Part shown: one piece after another, positions 51,104-61,535 of the stretch
Layout of the letters: each line of letters begins with the position of its first letter
Numbering within the stretch: the first letter of the stretch is position 1
Assembly: GCA_022606425.2 (NCBI GenBank)
Contig: JAHDVF020001365.1
Coordinates: 806,001-870,000 of the forward strand
Length of the DNA: 64,000 nt
Origin: Lepidostoma basale
Taxonomy: Eukaryota; Arthropoda; Insecta; Trichoptera; Lepidostomatidae
Direction: 5' to 3'
Made by a program: the position numbers and the translations under genes
Notes under the pieces: model-generated
Databases searched by the model: none
What the model saw: only the letters and a program-made list of their open reading frames with translations
Told to the model about the DNA's origin: nothing

Positions 51104-51415
51104 AGTCATTAAGATGGTTTGGACACATGGAAGGAATGAGTGCAGACAAAATGGTAAAGTAGGTATATGTAAACGGCGTGAACGGAGCTAGAAATAGAGG
51201 AAGGCCGAGGAAAACGTGGCACGATCAAATCAATCAAATATTGAATGTCGGTCACGTGAGGAGTCGGAAAAATCGACGTGCGTGCATGACAAGATGTATG
51301 AATGTAGAGGAATCGAGAGACGTATGTCAGGACAGAACAGTGTAGCGTTCCATTCTTTCTGCCTACCCCTCCGGGGAGACGGCGTGATGGTAAGTAAGTT
51401 AGTTAGTTAGTTTAC
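51104..51415 (+). mobile_element. Tandem second copy of the TTAG LINE 3' end
   Basis: Directly after the first TTAG tail the sequence restarts at TCATTAAGATGGTTTGGACA and repeats the last 300 bp with a few changes (GGAATGAGTGCAGACAAAAT), ending in its own TTAG array. Confidence 0.9.
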
Positions 51416-51764
51416 ATATATTTCTCCTGGTGGTGAAGTCACAATACCTTCGATTTATGCTGAGAAATAATATAAATGCTGTGGAAATATTGGTTTTTAG
51501 TTAGAAAAACTTATTTTTTTCTCTAAGCTTCATACAAAACAAATCGATAAATCTGTTTTATTTTACTCTTAAAATTGTATACATTGATAAATATTGTATA
51601 TAATAATTATAATGGAGTTTTACAAAATAAAAACCTCAACCATCAATACATTGATAAAGGTTACTTGTAACCGAAACATGTCTGATTTACGTGAAAATAA
51701 ATAGTTTTGTAATACAAAGTATAATATAATTATATTTATTCATTTTAGATAAACTTAAGGCGTT
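51416..51764. other. AT-rich region with one degenerate hammerhead-like motif
   Basis: At 51645-51695, TTGATAA, GGTTAC-TT-GTAACC (perfect stem), GAAACATGTC and TGAT resemble the family D/C fold, with the CUGAUGA box changed at two invariant positions. Otherwise nothing recognised. Confidence 0.45.
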
Positions 51765-51998
51765 TTACACTGGAATTCCATAATGACGAATTTTTATGAA
51801 TTAAAACACTGTTTTTTCCACTTTTGAGATTATTTTTCTCGGCATGTTTCGAAGGCTTACACCTTCATCAACGGAAAAACGGTATAATATCAGTTTATAT
51901 CTTTCTTCCGATGACGAAGGTGTAAGCCTTCGAAACATGTCGAGAAAAATAATCTCAAAAGTGTGAAAAAAGTGTTTTAATTCATATATTTATTTAAA
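51765..51998. mobile_element. Hammerhead family B palindrome
   Basis: Arms from CACTGTTTTTTCCACTTTTG (left) to its inverse CAAAAGTGTGAAAAAAGTG (right), centre near 51885, with a motif in each arm. The left motif (minus) reads CCGTTGATGAAGG...GAAACATGCC and is degenerate. Confidence 0.75.
51900..51950 (+). ncRNA. Hammerhead-like motif, family B (C4 variant)
   Basis: CCGATGA 51908-51914, spacer C, GAAGG/CCTTC, GAAAC 51932-51936, ATGT, cleavage C at 51941. Stem I: TTCTT pairs with GAGAA using one G.U. Compared with the copy at 38222, the stem I 5' strand differs but pairing is kept. Confidence 0.5.
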
Positions 51999-52522
51999 TA
52001 TGAATCCACAACACAAAGTGAAAGCGAATATAGAAGAAATTTCGAAAAACATTCGTCAATTTAAGCATTAAAAAGTCTAGTTTCATCTTGTAAAACTATT
52101 ATTCTTCCTTCAATACGTAAAAGCCGAACGGGGCGACCATTTGTAACAAATTGTGTAATTCTATTAAGGCCTAGAAAAGCAGTTAGTAATCTTTGTAAAG
52201 CCCTGCAGAGAATGGGTTTTGTTCTTGAAAACAAAGTCAATTCTTTCTGCCAATCTTCCCTGCCCCCCTCCCCTCTATTGATGGGATAATGTCTAATGCC
52301 TCTTCCCAAAGTTTCTTCATCTTATTCTTCTTTTTATAGCGGTGATTTTTTTTTATTTGTACATCTGCTCGCGGCCCTACCATCTCCGGTCTGAGTTAAG
52401 TGCGTGCAATCGAGTGGAGATTTCGTGAGGTCAAATACACCGAATTGTCTATTGTTAAAGTGACGAATTTGTGATGCATTGTGGTTTTATAATTTGCCCA
52501 CGAATACCTTATTATTTCGAAA
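51999..52522. other. Unassigned
   Basis: An 82-codon minus-strand frame (52309-52061) has no recognisable domain. Confidence 0.4.
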
Positions 52523-52690
52523 ACTAAACTATCTAACTATCACGCAATCTCTCTGAAGAGGTAGAGCGAAAGAGTGTACAGCCAAACTGTTATTTTCTGT
52601 CATACTTATTTCATTTCCTCGACATTTCATATCATTGTTTTTTTCCGATTTAGGTGGCCAACATTTAATATTTGATTGATTTGATCGTAT
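52523..52690 (-). mobile_element. Degenerate TTAG-type LINE 3' end
   Basis: AAACTATCTAACTATCACGC, then the complement of the NSLAVHS and WHDQ neighbourhood, ending at TTGATTGATTTGATCGT. Confidence 0.65.
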
Positions 52691-52724
52691 TTGAAAACTG
52701 ACAGTAAGGTCAGAATATATTAAA

Positions 52725-53035
52725 CCTGCGTAGGCCCTATACTGACATATACCATTGGGACCAGAGCGGATACCACAAGAACAAAGGCTAAAGTACGGGT
52801 GGCAGAGATGAGGACGCTGAGGATGATAGCAGGAAGGACTATTCGAGATAGGGTGAGGAACACGGCTATCTGCGAGATCTGCAAGGTGGAGGATGTCGTG
52901 AGATGGGGCGGACAACGCAGAAGATACTGGAATACGCACGTGCAGAGGATGGATCCCACCAGAATCCCACACGCTGTGGCGCATCAGATTCCTGCCGGCT
53001 GCCGTCCCTCCGGAAGACCGCAGAAGAGGGTTTGA
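52725..53035 (+). mobile_element. RTE-like LINE C-terminal fragment
   Basis: TYTIGTRADTTRTKAKVRVA-like codons, then VAEMRTLRMIAGRTIRDRVR, ICEICKVEDVVRWGGQRRRY and RIPHAVAHQIPAGCRPSGRP. It is cut off at about 53032 by the next LINE. Confidence 0.85.
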
Positions 53036-53298
53036 ACACATTGAAAGAACGAATATAAAAATAATTGTAAAGAAAGTAAACGTTAAAGATGTATTTGTAA
53101 GAATATATAGAGGAAAATGTGGCACGATCAAAACAATCGAATATTGAATGTCGGCCATGATGATTCGGAAAAATCGATGTAGTGCATATCACGATGTTTG
53201 AATATTCTGGAATCGAGACAAGTATGTTAGGAGAGAACGGGGTGACGGTCCATTATTTCTGCCTACCCTTTCGGGAAGACGCCATGATGGTTAGTTAG
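53036..53298 (+). mobile_element. Degenerate TTAG-tailed LINE 3' end
   Basis: TTGAAAGAACGAATATAAAA to TTTCGGGAAGACGCCATGAT and GGTTAGTTAG. Many indels; no frame. Confidence 0.75.
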
Positions 53299-53344
53299 CT
53301 TTTTACATAATCGTTCAAGAAACTGTAAATATATATATTTTTTA

Positions 53345-53590
53345 ACAACAACAAACCATCACGCCGTTTCCCCGCAGGGGTAGGCAGAGAGAATGGACCG
53401 CCACACAACTCTATCCTGACATACCTCTCTAGCTTCCTCCACATACATACAGCGAGTCATACACGCACGTCGATTCTTCCGGCTTCTGGCATGACCAACT
53501 TTAAAATTTGATTAATTTGGTCATGACATGTTTTCCTCGGTCTACCTCGACTCCGTACTCCATTTACATCGTTAACATTATTTAATTAAA
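53345..53590 (-). mobile_element. GTT-tailed LINE 3' end
   Basis: AACAACAACAAACCATCACG on the plus strand is the complement of the tail. It covers ESREVCQDRVVWRS-type codons back to VNGVRSRGRPR. Confidence 0.85.
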
Positions 53591-53699
53591 TTATGGTACT
53601 TTAATAAGATAAAAATCATAATAGGATATGATAATTTTAAAAAAAACTATGGTTTTTAACTACTTCTACTTTTGTATTGTTGTCTACCTTGTTATCTAC

Positions 53700-54260
53700 C
53701 TTGTCATCGCAAACAAAAGCCTATCCAAAAAAGCTAAGATGGCAGTGCACAATGGTGTTCTTGTGCCGACCCTTATGTATGGAAGTGAAGCATGGAACTG
53801 GCAAAAGAAGGATGAAAGTAGAATAAATGCAGTAGAAATGAGATCTCTAAGACGAATGTGTGGCAAATCTGTTTATGATAGAGTGACAAATGCAAGTATA
53901 AGAAGTGAATGTGGTGCGAATGAAAGTGTTATGAACAAAATAAGGAAAGGGTCATTAAGATGGTTTGGGCACATGGAAAGAATGAGTGAAGACAGAATGG
54001 TAAAGAAGGTATATGTAAACGGCGTGAACGGAGCTAGAAATAGAGGAAGGCCGAGGAAAACGTGGCACGATCAAATCAATCAAATATTGAATGTCGGTCA
54101 CGTGAGGAGTCGGAAAAATCGACGTGCGTGCATGACAAGATGTATGAATGTAGAGGAAGCGAGAGACGTATGTCAGGACAGAACAGTGTGGCGTTCCATT
54201 CTTTCTGCCTACCCCTCCGGGGAGACGGCGTGATGGTAAGTTAGTTAGTTAGTTAGTTCT
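53700..54260 (+). mobile_element. TTAG-tailed LINE 3' part, open C-terminal frame
   Basis: One frame from VIANKSLSKKAKMAVHNGVL through LMYGSEAWNWQKKDESRINA, GSLRWFGHMERMSEDRMVKK, RGRPRKTWHDQINQILNVGH and RACMTRCMNVEEA to SAYPSGETA at 54233, then a five-unit TTAG tail. No disabling change in 178 codons. It is the best template of the family's C-terminus in the window and nearly identical to 50245-51103. Confidence 0.92.
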
Positions 54261-55149
54261 ACTTTTGTCCTTGTTTCGACAGCGACCGGTTTCGCCAGGC
54301 TCACTTGCATCGAACGACTAGTCTAAGAAAATAGTTTTTAATTATTACAATGGTATATATTTACTTGTATATTTTGTTTTGTTATACTTTCTAACCGTTC
54401 GCGAATATCAAATGCAGCGTTCATACCTAGATTTTTAGATTTAAAACACGTCTTAGTGCGCCCTTGAGGTGATTACATCACAAAAACGGCGCTTGATAAT
54501 TTAGCATATTATTATTATTATTTTTACAATATTTCAAATGAACTTACATCAAGAGATTTCAGTAAAATCATTCGATGATTATAATAGAATATAATATAAT
54601 TTGAGAAATGAACGCGCTTAAGTAATTGGACTAGAGAGGAAATGCAATCAAGGAATTAGGATATACGTTTTAGATATTTATAATTGATACAATTAACATC
54701 TCTACGCTCATCCGAAATAGCCTTGTACTATCTGTTCTCCTCTTATTTCTCTCTTGATTTAGTGCGGGTTTTCTGTCCTCCCTCCTCTCTCACTTCTCCT
54801 TTCTCTATCCTCCGCCGATCACATGGATTCCTTCCTAATTAGTGTTGTTTTATATCTTCAGTCCGTTTCTTGATCAGTTTTCCAGGACCGAACTAAAAAC
54901 CTCAGCCATATGCCAAATGTCGGAACATATAAAATAATGATAACCCATGGACCACAAAGATTGACATAGTGAGCTCTGTAGACTTTTATTTAAACAATAA
55001 TTAAATAAAACTACCCTTTTTTAAATGAACATCTTCCACTACACTGTCCCAGTCTGTCGATGTCCGCTAGCATGGCGAAATCGGTTGCTTTCGAAATATA
55101 GACAGTAAGTGGAAGTAGTTATTAAAAAAAACATCGTGTTATTTTATTA
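54261..55149. other. Unassigned
   Basis: No supported gene. CGACAGCGACCGGTTTCGCC near 54278 and TCGGTTGCTTTCGAAATATA near 55080 are short and unexplained. Confidence 0.4.
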
Positions 55150-55280
55150 TTACATGAAGTGAAATTCCGTCAAGAGATTTTCTTCTATGTTCGCCAAACT
55201 TTGTGTTGTAGATGTTTTATTTGTCTTTTTCTCTTTTATATACTGTGTATATACAACACTAACTTTAAAAAAAATTATAT

Positions 55281-55335
55281 TATAATACATATCAGACATG
55301 TTTCGGACAATCGGTCCTTCCTCAGTGATATTATA
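55281..55335 (-). ncRNA. Hammerhead ribozyme candidate, family D, left arm (most canonical)
   Basis: Minus strand: stem I ATATCA (55331-55326), CTGAGGA (55325-55319), spacer A, stem II GGAC-CGATT-GTCC (55317-55305), GAAAC (55304-55300), palindromic ACATGT (55301-55296), cleavage C at 55295, then TGATAT (55294-55289). That pairs with all six stem I bases. Every invariant core base is present; N7 is G. The only non-textbook feature is the single base between A9 and stem II. Confidence 0.75.
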
Positions 55336-55479
55336 AAGATACATATTTAAAATATTATAAAATTGTTTACATATATTTATTATAACAAAAGCATAAACGT
55401 TCCAAAATAAATCTTTATAACATCGGTTAAAACTGATAATTTTTGTAAACAATTTTATAATATTTTAAATATGTATCTT

Positions 55480-55530
55480 TATAATATCACTGAGGAAGGA
55501 CCGGTTGTCCGGAACATGTCTGATATGTAA
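55480..55530 (+). ncRNA. Hammerhead-like motif, family D, right arm
   Basis: ATATCA (55484-55489), CTGAGGA (55490-55496), spacer A, GGAC-CGGTT-GTCC, then GGAAC (one A of GAAA changed to G), ACATGT, C at 55520, TGATAT. Helices are intact. The A13-equivalent change should abolish cleavage. Confidence 0.65.
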
Positions 55531-55610
55531 TTTTTTTTAAAGTTAGTGTTATAAATACGAAGTATATAAAAAAGAAAAAGACAAATAATCCATCAAGCGA
55601 TTTCAGTAAT

Positions 55611-56127
55611 ATCATTAGATTTTTATTTAAAATGTAAATTTACAATACATTTTTCTATTATAATAAACAAGTACATTATTGTCTGCAAGACTTACATTTC
55701 TTGAACTTGTTCTATATTATTCAACAATTAATTTGTGATAAAATCATTTTTATAACTAACCAGAGTGGTATATCTATGGTCTAAGTTCAATATAACAGGT
55801 TTAATGTTTTTCATACTTATTTTAAAACGTAATGGTAACAGTTTTACATATTAGATTACATTCAAACTACTCTCAAAACCTTCCTGGGAATAATAAGAAC
55901 AAACTGTGATATATTCAGCGAAATCGGTTTAGTGATTTTCGGGAAAAACATAGTCTGACAGAAAAATATTCATTTTTATATTCAGATAGGAATATCGTTG
56001 AGTTAATATTATAGAAAGTGAGAATAATATTTTAGAAACTTATAAAGAAAAAAAAACTTAAAATGTCAGTTTCCCAAACTTATTTGACATACGGCCCCCT
56101 TTCCTGATAAGAAAGAGAAAGAATAGA
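55611..56127. other. AT-rich spacer
   Basis: No supported gene. Confidence 0.4.
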
Positions 56128-56640
56128 TCAAATCAAATCAAATCAGTTTATTTTCTCAAAAGACATTACAAACATTTTTTATAGTTTAAGGCATCTATTG
56201 AGAACAGATAAAACATAAGGAATATATAATACCAGGAACGCATGAGAGATGGTTCGACATTAGGAATACAAAATACTCTCCAAAGTCAAGAGTATTTGTC
56301 TTCTGAATGTACTTTCACGAATATGAAAGACATCGATCTCCGAAGCGATCATGTTCAGCAGCTTGATTGCTCTCCCCACCGGCATCACCAGAGGCAGGTT
56401 GGTTCTGCATGCTGGGAGATAAAACAGTCTGTGCTGACGCTGTCGAAGATAGCCATCCGGAACATAAAGATGGATAGCCTCCAAGATGACGGAGTTCTCA
56501 AAGAATCCCCTGATAAGTCTGAAGAAATGGGTAAGTGTGCACCCATCCCTTCTTATCTGTAAACTATTGGTCCCCAGCATGCCCAAGAGGATGCTTGAGA
56601 GTTGGCAGGATAAAAAATGTGACTTTTCAACTAATCTGAA
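56128..56640 (-). mobile_element. Jockey/CR1-group LINE 3' end
   Basis: (ATCAA)n tail complement at 56128-56150, 3' UTR, then the frame to about 56640 (ILLGMLGTNSLQIRRDGCTL, VPDGYLRQRQHRLFY, MPVGRAIKLLNMIASEIDVF). It is almost identical over its length to 23650-24110, so both are recent. It is 5'-truncated at SCQLSS. Confidence 0.9.
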
Positions 56641-56644
56641 TTGT

Positions 56645-56930
56645 TTATTCTTCTTCTCCGGTCTCAATCTAAAAAATGGTCTGCAGCAAGGCGACGCATC
56701 TCCTCTTCCACTCCGCACGGTCCTCGGCAACTCTCTTCAACTCCGCATAAGAGGTGCAGCCTATATCTCGGCAAATCTGGTCTAGGTACTCCTGGCGAGG
56801 TCGTCCTCTGCCAATCGATCCCTCGACCATTCCCTCCAAAACATCATGCAGGAAACATTCGTGTCGCAACACATGACCAATCCATCTTGCGCGCCTCTCC
56901 GCTATGGTGTTCAACATGTGCCTATTTTCT
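56645..56930 (-). mobile_element. LINE C-terminal fragment, R1/RTE-like
   Basis: Minus-strand frame MLNTIAERRARWIGHVLRHE, then GMVEGSIGRGRPRQEYLDQI and AEDRAEWKRRCVALLQ. A common LINE C-terminal pattern (RxRWIGHVLRH ... GRGRPR). The lineage is distinct from the others in the window. Confidence 0.75.
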
Positions 56931-57034
56931 TCAACTCTGCTGAGAACTGTTTATTTGTTAGAACTGTTATTGTTTATTTGTTTAATATATACCTAATTAC
57001 ATTTTATTGTTCCATAAAAACATACTTATGTGAA

Positions 57035-57275
57035 TGCGTGAATGGTGAAAATTTGGAGCAAGTAGTTGAGTTCGTGTATTTAGGTAGTATGTTTACAAGA
57101 GATGGGCGAGTGGAGAGGGATATTGAAAGAAGGGTTGAGGCAGGCAACAAAGTGAATGGTGCACTTAAAGTTGTCATCGCAAACAAAAGCGAAAGAAATA
57201 TGTCAGGAATGAAAAGTGTGGCAGTCCATTTTTTCTGCCTACCCCTTCGGGGAGACGGCGTGATGGTTAGTTTGT
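57035..57275 (+). mobile_element. TTAG-tailed LINE with internal deletion
   Basis: NGENLEQVVEFVYLGSMFTR to LKVVIANKS joins at about 57190 directly to ERNMSGMKSVAVHFFCLPLR, i.e. the last 70 bp of the element. AAGC is shared at both sides of the deletion. The tail is reduced to GTTAGTTTG. Confidence 0.88.
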
Positions 57276-57708
57276 TAAAAACATACTTACAAGTTAGTGC
57301 TTTCATTTTGTAATTACGTTTTGGTGGCTATAGGTGGGGGGTTAAATGTAAACAGACGTAATTTTTTAAACATAAAAGGTAGCTAAAAACGGAGATTTTA
57401 ATTCACGTTTCGTCCCTGGGTCGTCCTGTCTTATTTATCGAGTGAAGGGAATATATTGCCCGGTAGCGCAGGGAGAAGGACGAGTGCCTAATGGCCCGGG
57501 GCCCTGTGGTTGTGAAACCCTAACTGAAGTGATACCCAACCCAAATTATAGGCGCTTGACGCGGTTACCGCGTTACTCTGAAGGATCCTAATCAACTCCG
57601 GCGGATCCGTATCGATTCGGAATAAAACAGCCGAACTGGGTACAGCCAATATGACGAGGCAGACTAAATTTGTCCATTATAAACGTTGCTCTGCCATTAA
57701 ATACGTCA
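57276..57708. other. Unassigned, GC-richer
   Basis: No supported gene. Confidence 0.4.
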
Positions 57709-57807
57709 TAGGTACCCAACCTTTTAAAAAATATTACTCACCGCCCCCATTTTCAAAAAAATACTCACCGCCCCCTTTAAAAAATTTCTCACCGCCCCAT
57801 TAATAAA
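57709..57807. repeat. CTCACCGCCCC minisatellite, possible hAT end
   Basis: Three units of CTCACCGCCCC with A-rich spacers at about 57738, 57766 and 57791, preceded by AGGTACCCAACCTTTTAAAA, which resembles hAT terminal sequence (GGTTCCCAACCTTTT). Confidence 0.45.
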
Positions 57808-58293
57808 TATTACCGACCCTTATGTATGGAAGCGAAGCGTGGAACTGGCAAAAGAAGGATAAAAGTAGAATAAATGCAGTAGAAATGAGATCTCTTAGAC
57901 GAATGTGTAGATACTCTGTGTATGATAGAGTGTCGAATGAAAATATAAGAAGTGCGGTGCGAATGATGGTGTCATGGACAAAATAATGAAAGGATCATTA
58001 AGATGGTTTGGACATATGGAAATAATGAATGAAGAAAGAATGGTAAAAAATTTATATGTTAATGATGTAAATTGAACCAGAAATAGAGGAAGACCGAGGA
58101 AAACGTGGCACGATCAAATAAATCAAATATTGAATGTTGGCCATGTGAGGAGTCAGAGAAATCGACGCGCGTGCATGACACGATGTATGAATGTTGAGGA
58201 AGCGAGAGAAATATGTCAGGAAAGAAAAGTGTGGCAGTCCATTCTTTCTGCCTACCCCTTCGGGGAGACGGCGTGATGGTTAGTTAGTTAGTT
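57808..58293 (+). mobile_element. TTAG-tailed LINE 3' part
   Basis: TLMYGSEAWNWQKKDKSRIN to SAYPFGETA and a TTAG tail. A small deletion in the SECGAND codons and a stop after VND (ATTGAACC) break the frame. Otherwise close to 13335-14944. Confidence 0.88.
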
Positions 58294-59214
58294 TAGCTAA
58301 ATGATAACAGAAACTTGAAAGAGAAAGAAAAATTGAATATTTATTGTTATAATCGTTAATTAAACCTTCCATCAATATAAACCATTCCTTCCCGAAATAA
58401 TATCAACAAACTACATATCAGTTTGTATCTCTCTTCAATGGAAATTGTTTGTTTTCCATCTAAAAGTGTATATAATTCAATATTATTTTATGTTGTTATA
58501 TGTTAAGCAGAATTATTTAGCATTGCTAATTCTTGGGTTCTAGCGAAATTCTATACTGAAAAAATAATAATTGAATTCAATTAATTTATATTAAATCTCT
58601 TATAAGGGTCATACATATTTTATGGGTTTTCTGGATCCTACATATATTAAATCAATGGATTTTTGTAAAGAGTTTGTATATTTGATGATTGAAGTCAATG
58701 TCTATAGTAGATGAAAGAACTGCTCAAATATCAAAAGGTTATAGATTCGGGTTACGTTTTCTTTGAAATCAAAATTTAAAATACGTCCGTAAATAAACGT
58801 TACATAAAAAATAAAAAAAAGACGAACGAACGGTGGATAAGTGCAATATATATCAAATATACACAAAAGTTCAGATCGTCCTGCTGACAACATGTAGACG
58901 ATCTAAAAGAATGTTATGTATTATATTATTTTTATTTTTGTTATTTAATTTTATATTATTAGAAAGAACACTTAGAAAAAATAAAGTAACCCCATTTACA
59001 TAAATCATATAAATCAATATAATAGTTAACAGACGACAGTATGAAACGAAATTGAAGTTAAACTAACACAAATTGAGGCTAAACAAAATATTTAATAGTT
59101 AAAAATAATGATAATAGCGGAAAAAAATAAAAAGTAATGTAACATTATGGTCTCATCCACGCCGAAAGGTTGCTCCAATCATTTTTCCGAAAATTTGCTC
59201 GTTCAGAAGGAAAA
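58294..59214. other. AT-rich region
   Basis: No supported gene over about 0.9 kb. Confidence 0.4.
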
Positions 59215-59400
59215 GATCAACGTCTCCAAAGTGCTTATTTTAGCTATTATTCTTTATGTAGATCTTACGTTCTATTTCGATAGGACATCAAACTTGGCCT
59301 TGTGATGAAGTCATCCAACTTTCTCTCCATCTCTTTGGTGGTCGTCCTGGTGGTTAACGGCCCTCTGGAGTCTCGTGTCTCACGATTTAGGGATTTCTAG
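59215..59400 (-). mobile_element. RTE-like LINE 3' end
   Basis: Complement of VRHETPEGR, PPGRPPKRWRESWMTSSQG and a K-rich end. Same lineage as 49062-49715; no long GAA tail. Confidence 0.7.
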
Positions 59401-59479
59401 TTGTGTCCATTCTCTTGATGTGGTCCTTACAAATGCATTTCTGCATTACAAATGTACATTTGAATAAAATGTCTACTGA

Positions 59480-59690
59480 TCTTTTAAATGGCCGAGCCAT
59501 AGAGGGCTCCCTCCGCTTATCCGAAGCTGTTATAGGCGCAGCGGCGCCTTTGGTCAGCTTCACTCATGCACTCCCTAGGCCCGTCCCCCGTCCATGCGGG
59601 ACTTACGTTAAAAAATTAAAAATAATATATGTATTATAGATATATTTGCAATCAAGGGGGACCCAGACCACATTTAAGGCTCGACACCAG
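59480..59690 (-). mobile_element. GC-rich interspersed element, copy 3
   Basis: GGCCGAGCCATAGAGGGCTC to ACTCCCTAGGCCC is a near-perfect inverse of 20420-20515. After an AT insertion (59605-59650) it resumes with GGGGGACCCAGACCACATTTA. Confidence 0.75.
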
Positions 59691-59914
59691 AGAGCGCCAG
59701 CATATATATCGGACCTCTGCGTGACACCCATGCCAACGGAAAGCCAACGTTCACTCCGATCAGTAGAAACAAGTGCAAACAACATAGCAATTCCAGTCAG
59801 AGCCAATGTTTGTTTGTTTCTATGATCGTGCTTTCAGCGTTGCGGGTCCGTTGGCGTGAAATAGCCTCCATGTTAGTATTCAGAATGGATGGCCGAGAAT
59901 AAACTTAAGATAAA

Positions 59915-60040
59915 ACTAACTAATTAACCATCACGCCGTCTCCCCGAAAGGGTAGGTAGAAATAATGGACTGTCACACTTAAACCGATGCGGCACTCCAT
60001 CCTTCTCTTTTCGCCCCGCGGGAGACGCGGTGTGATGTGA
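59915..60040 (-). mobile_element. SINE-like element, copy 4 (truncated)
   Basis: CTAACTAATTAACCATCACG, the TTAG LINE 3' end, then CGATGCGGCACTCCATCCTT and TCTTTTCGCCCCGCGGGAGA. It is cut after GCGGTGTGATG. Confidence 0.75.
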
Positions 60041-61079
60041 TAAACTTAAGATATATCCCACAAAAACAGAACTCATGTGGGTGGCCTCTCCTCGGCGACA
60101 ACATCTTCTAGATTCTGACCCTTTGAAAATAGTGTATCCATGGTAGTATTAAGTATGAGGATAGTGACGGTCAATTTAAAAAAAAATTGAAGACTGCACT
60201 GTTCGGTCAGTCATTTCCTATTGCGCCCTTGTAGTAATTGATTTTACAAAACGGCGCACTTAAAATACAAATCATCATAATAATAAATAAATTTAAGTCT
60301 ACTGATCTGATTGAGTGAAGTCATATGGTCCATGTCCTATCCATATATTCCAACATTTGCTTACAGCTGATGAAACCATGGAAAACCTCAGCCAGAACAT
60401 TTGAGGTATGATTACGTGTTGTGTGATACATAAAACCATAACCAAGGTGTGACAGATAAACAAGGAATAACATTGTGCTGCTCCACGGCCTGTAACAATG
60501 TCCTAACGGAGCGAAGTCGTTAAAGCAAGTACTACATTTCGGACAGCGTAAACCTCGCTCACGCGTCTGTGTACTAAAACATACATATAAAGTTTTATAT
60601 TGCCCAACTTAACATCGTAGTAACAATAAAACTGAATATGGGTTCTCTTTTCTATACAAAAGAAAAATGTTTTTATCCTAACTTATAGTATTATGAAAGT
60701 TTATATTTGTTGAAGACGACTATTGTTTTAACAACGGTAATGAGTCTTTATGTATATCGCCATTTTCGTTGGAGATTGGTTTCAAGGACGCCTGGCGTCT
60801 GGAAAAGATTTCTTAAAAATGAATGTTATAAGTGGTACCACTTATGTAAATTAATTTTTAAAAAAACAACAACTAATATAAGCTTAAAAGATGCTTTGAA
60901 CCTTCTAGAATAAGAGGCAAAAAGTTTATTAATCGGAAGAATTTTTTTTCGATAAAACATTGAGCTCTCTGCTAAGCGCATCGGACACACATGCGTCAAA
61001 AGGATCTCCATCTAAAACGGCGTAATTTGTCACTTTCTTGAATAATAATATCATTAAACTTTCAGAAAACAGCCATTTA
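60041..61079. other. Unassigned 1-kb region
   Basis: No supported gene. Confidence 0.4.
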
Positions 61080-61535
61080 ATTCTTCTTCTTCAAGTGCCC
61101 TGTCGGGTCCCCCCAACGTTGGCGATCATCTCGGCGAATCTATCCCTGTCCTGCGCCTCTCGGAACAGCTCCTCCACACTTCGGATGCCAGTCCATTCGC
61201 TCACGTTTCGTAGCCAGGACATTTGTCTCCTACCGGACCCTCGGCGTCCCTCAAAATTCCCCTCCAATATCAGTTGGAAAAGGTGGTACTTTTCCCCACG
61301 CAGTATATGACCCAGATGTGAAATTTTCCGAACCTTGATAGTTGATAACAGTTCCCTGTAAACTCTAGCTCACCTCAGGACTTGGGTATTGGTAACCATG
61401 TCTGTCCAGGGAACTCTGAGCATTCGGCGATGGAGCCACATTTCAAATGCTTCCAGTCTGTTCATTGAGTTAACCTATAAGGTCCACGTTTCACATCCGT
61501 ACAATAAAACAGACCACACAACCATTTAATTAATA
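61080..61535 (-). mobile_element. RTE-like LINE 3' end
   Basis: Complement of VWSVLLYGCETWTL, FEMWLHRRMLRVPWTDMVTN, GKYHLFQLILEGN and MIANVGG, with a GAA tail complement at 61082-61090. Close to 7843-8552, tail-inverted. Confidence 0.85.

Larger units (their letters stand above)
55150..55610. mobile_element. Hammerhead family D palindrome
   Basis: Two arms of about 200 bp meet near 55405. CACTAACTTTAAAAAAAATT (55257) is matched by AATTTTTTTTAAAGTTAGTG (55529), and TTTAAAATATTATAAAATTG by its inverse at 55447. Each arm has a hammerhead motif directed outward. The outer parts read TTTGTCTTTTTCTC and its inverse. No coding frame. Confidence 0.82.
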
